60,977 nt of DNA, taken from assembly GCA_015478945.1 (NCBI GenBank), contig JABUQX010053302.1, positions 1 through 60,977 on the forward strand. Reading direction: 5' to 3'. The DNA comes from Trachelipus rathkii. Lineage: Eukaryota > Arthropoda > Malacostraca > Isopoda > Trachelipodidae. Positions within the stretch are counted from its first letter, which is position 1; every line of letters begins with the position of its first letter. Positions 60,401 through 60,977 of this stretch are shown piece by piece. The position numbers and the translations under genes are program-made. Below the pieces are notes generated by a model. The model saw nothing but the letters and a program-made list of their open reading frames with translations, was not told where the DNA came from and did not search any database.

Positions 60401-60977
60401 TCATAATACTCATAGGAGAAGATATTTTACGCCATAATTCCTAAAAAGCACTCTATATGTAATCTACCTGACCCCTAAGGCTGCACTAAAAAAGAAAGGA
60501 TCACGCATCTCTTTTTCTCTCTTTAATTTGATACTAATTTTATCTACAACTATATATCCAAAGAGAGAAAGAATAAAGTAAGGGAGCGATAGAAGATCGA
60601 CCTTCCTGGATCATTATCAATAATAAATCAGCACGTCGTACAAAGACTACAAGCTAAAATACTTTGTTGCGAAAATATATTCCATTTCTAGAAATAAGTA
60701 GAAGTATATTCTGATCTCTTTATTTTTTCTTTAAATTAATCAGATTAAAAATATATTAATAAAGATTAAATTTAAAGTATTATTAATATATAATGTTAAT
60801 AAAAACGCTTTATACAGGAGGAGAAAAGTAACTAATTCTTTTTTTATTCGCATTCTGCCTAATTTCGACCTCAATACGAAACAGTGAATATTGATGATAA
60901 GACTATAAGATATAATGACTTCAAGTTTCTCAATAATTTAAAGGAATAATAACATAAAACATGAATTTAATGAAAGG
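57480..60977. other. AT-rich region without a recognised gene
   Basis: AT-rich sequence with T and A runs, a short TTA run at 57,505-57,518, a short CGT run at 59,106-59,119 and a few GC-richer patches (57,640-57,690, 58,720-58,760, 60,280-60,360). No open frame of 60 codons or more, and no terminal repeats or RNA gene recognised. Confidence 0.55.

Noticed and set aside
1..60977. tRNA genes, telomeric repeats, complete transposons with terminal repeats, prokaryotic operons
   Set aside because: Looked for by eye on both strands; no cloverleaf box A/B pair, TTAGGG-like array, transposase or paired terminal repeats could be supported.

Overview
This window looks like eukaryotic nuclear DNA made almost entirely of repeats and compositionally extreme spacer. 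It contains long (GA)n microsatellite arrays, (CG)n and (GGGGCC)n blocks, GATA and TTA microsatellites, a roughly 200-bp satellite array and a second roughly 102-bp repeat family. I see no bacterial operon structure, no rRNA or tRNA gene, no CRISPR array and no complete transposon. I found no complete protein gene that I would defend. One short minus-strand open segment near 23.1 kb could be the last exon of a membrane protein, at low confidence. The species cannot be named from the sequence.

Layout. 1-14.3 kb: the + strand is overwhelmingly G and A and very poor in T. Purine-rich blocks alternate with (GA)n arrays, three (GGGGCC)n tracts (5.25, 8.3 and 11.6 kb) and a GC-rich island (8.6-9.9 kb). 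A module of about 2.1-2.3 kb is present twice as diverged direct copies (about 5.8-7.9 kb and 12.0-14.3 kb). 14.3-18.2 kb: GA/GAT-rich low-complexity DNA with two more copies of a (CG)n module first seen at 4.05 kb. 18.2-25.7 kb: AT-rich DNA, partly of ordinary complexity. 25.7-26.5 kb: a GATA array with an exact 54-bp direct duplication. 26.5-29.7 kb: very AT-rich DNA with TTA/TA microsatellites. 29.9-38.7 kb: a satellite array with recognisable monomers every roughly 200-240 bp. 38.8-41.0 kb: purine-rich DNA, a TA tract, a short ordinary stretch and another GA array. 41-48.5 kb: A/C-rich DNA with no recognisable gene. 48.5-57.5 kb: dispersed and tandem copies of a roughly 102-bp unit whose halves form a 15-bp inverted repeat, around two T-poor GC-rich islands and a CA-rich tract. 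57.5-61 kb: AT-rich DNA without a recognisable feature.

Quality caveat. Neighbouring satellite monomers differ mainly by private small insertions and deletions, and paralogous copies differ in the same way. That is what an unpolished long-read consensus looks like, although real decay could contribute. Any real gene could therefore be broken by frameshifts. The long open frames in the first 14 kb follow from composition: a strand poor in A and G rarely spells a stop codon. They should not be annotated as proteins.
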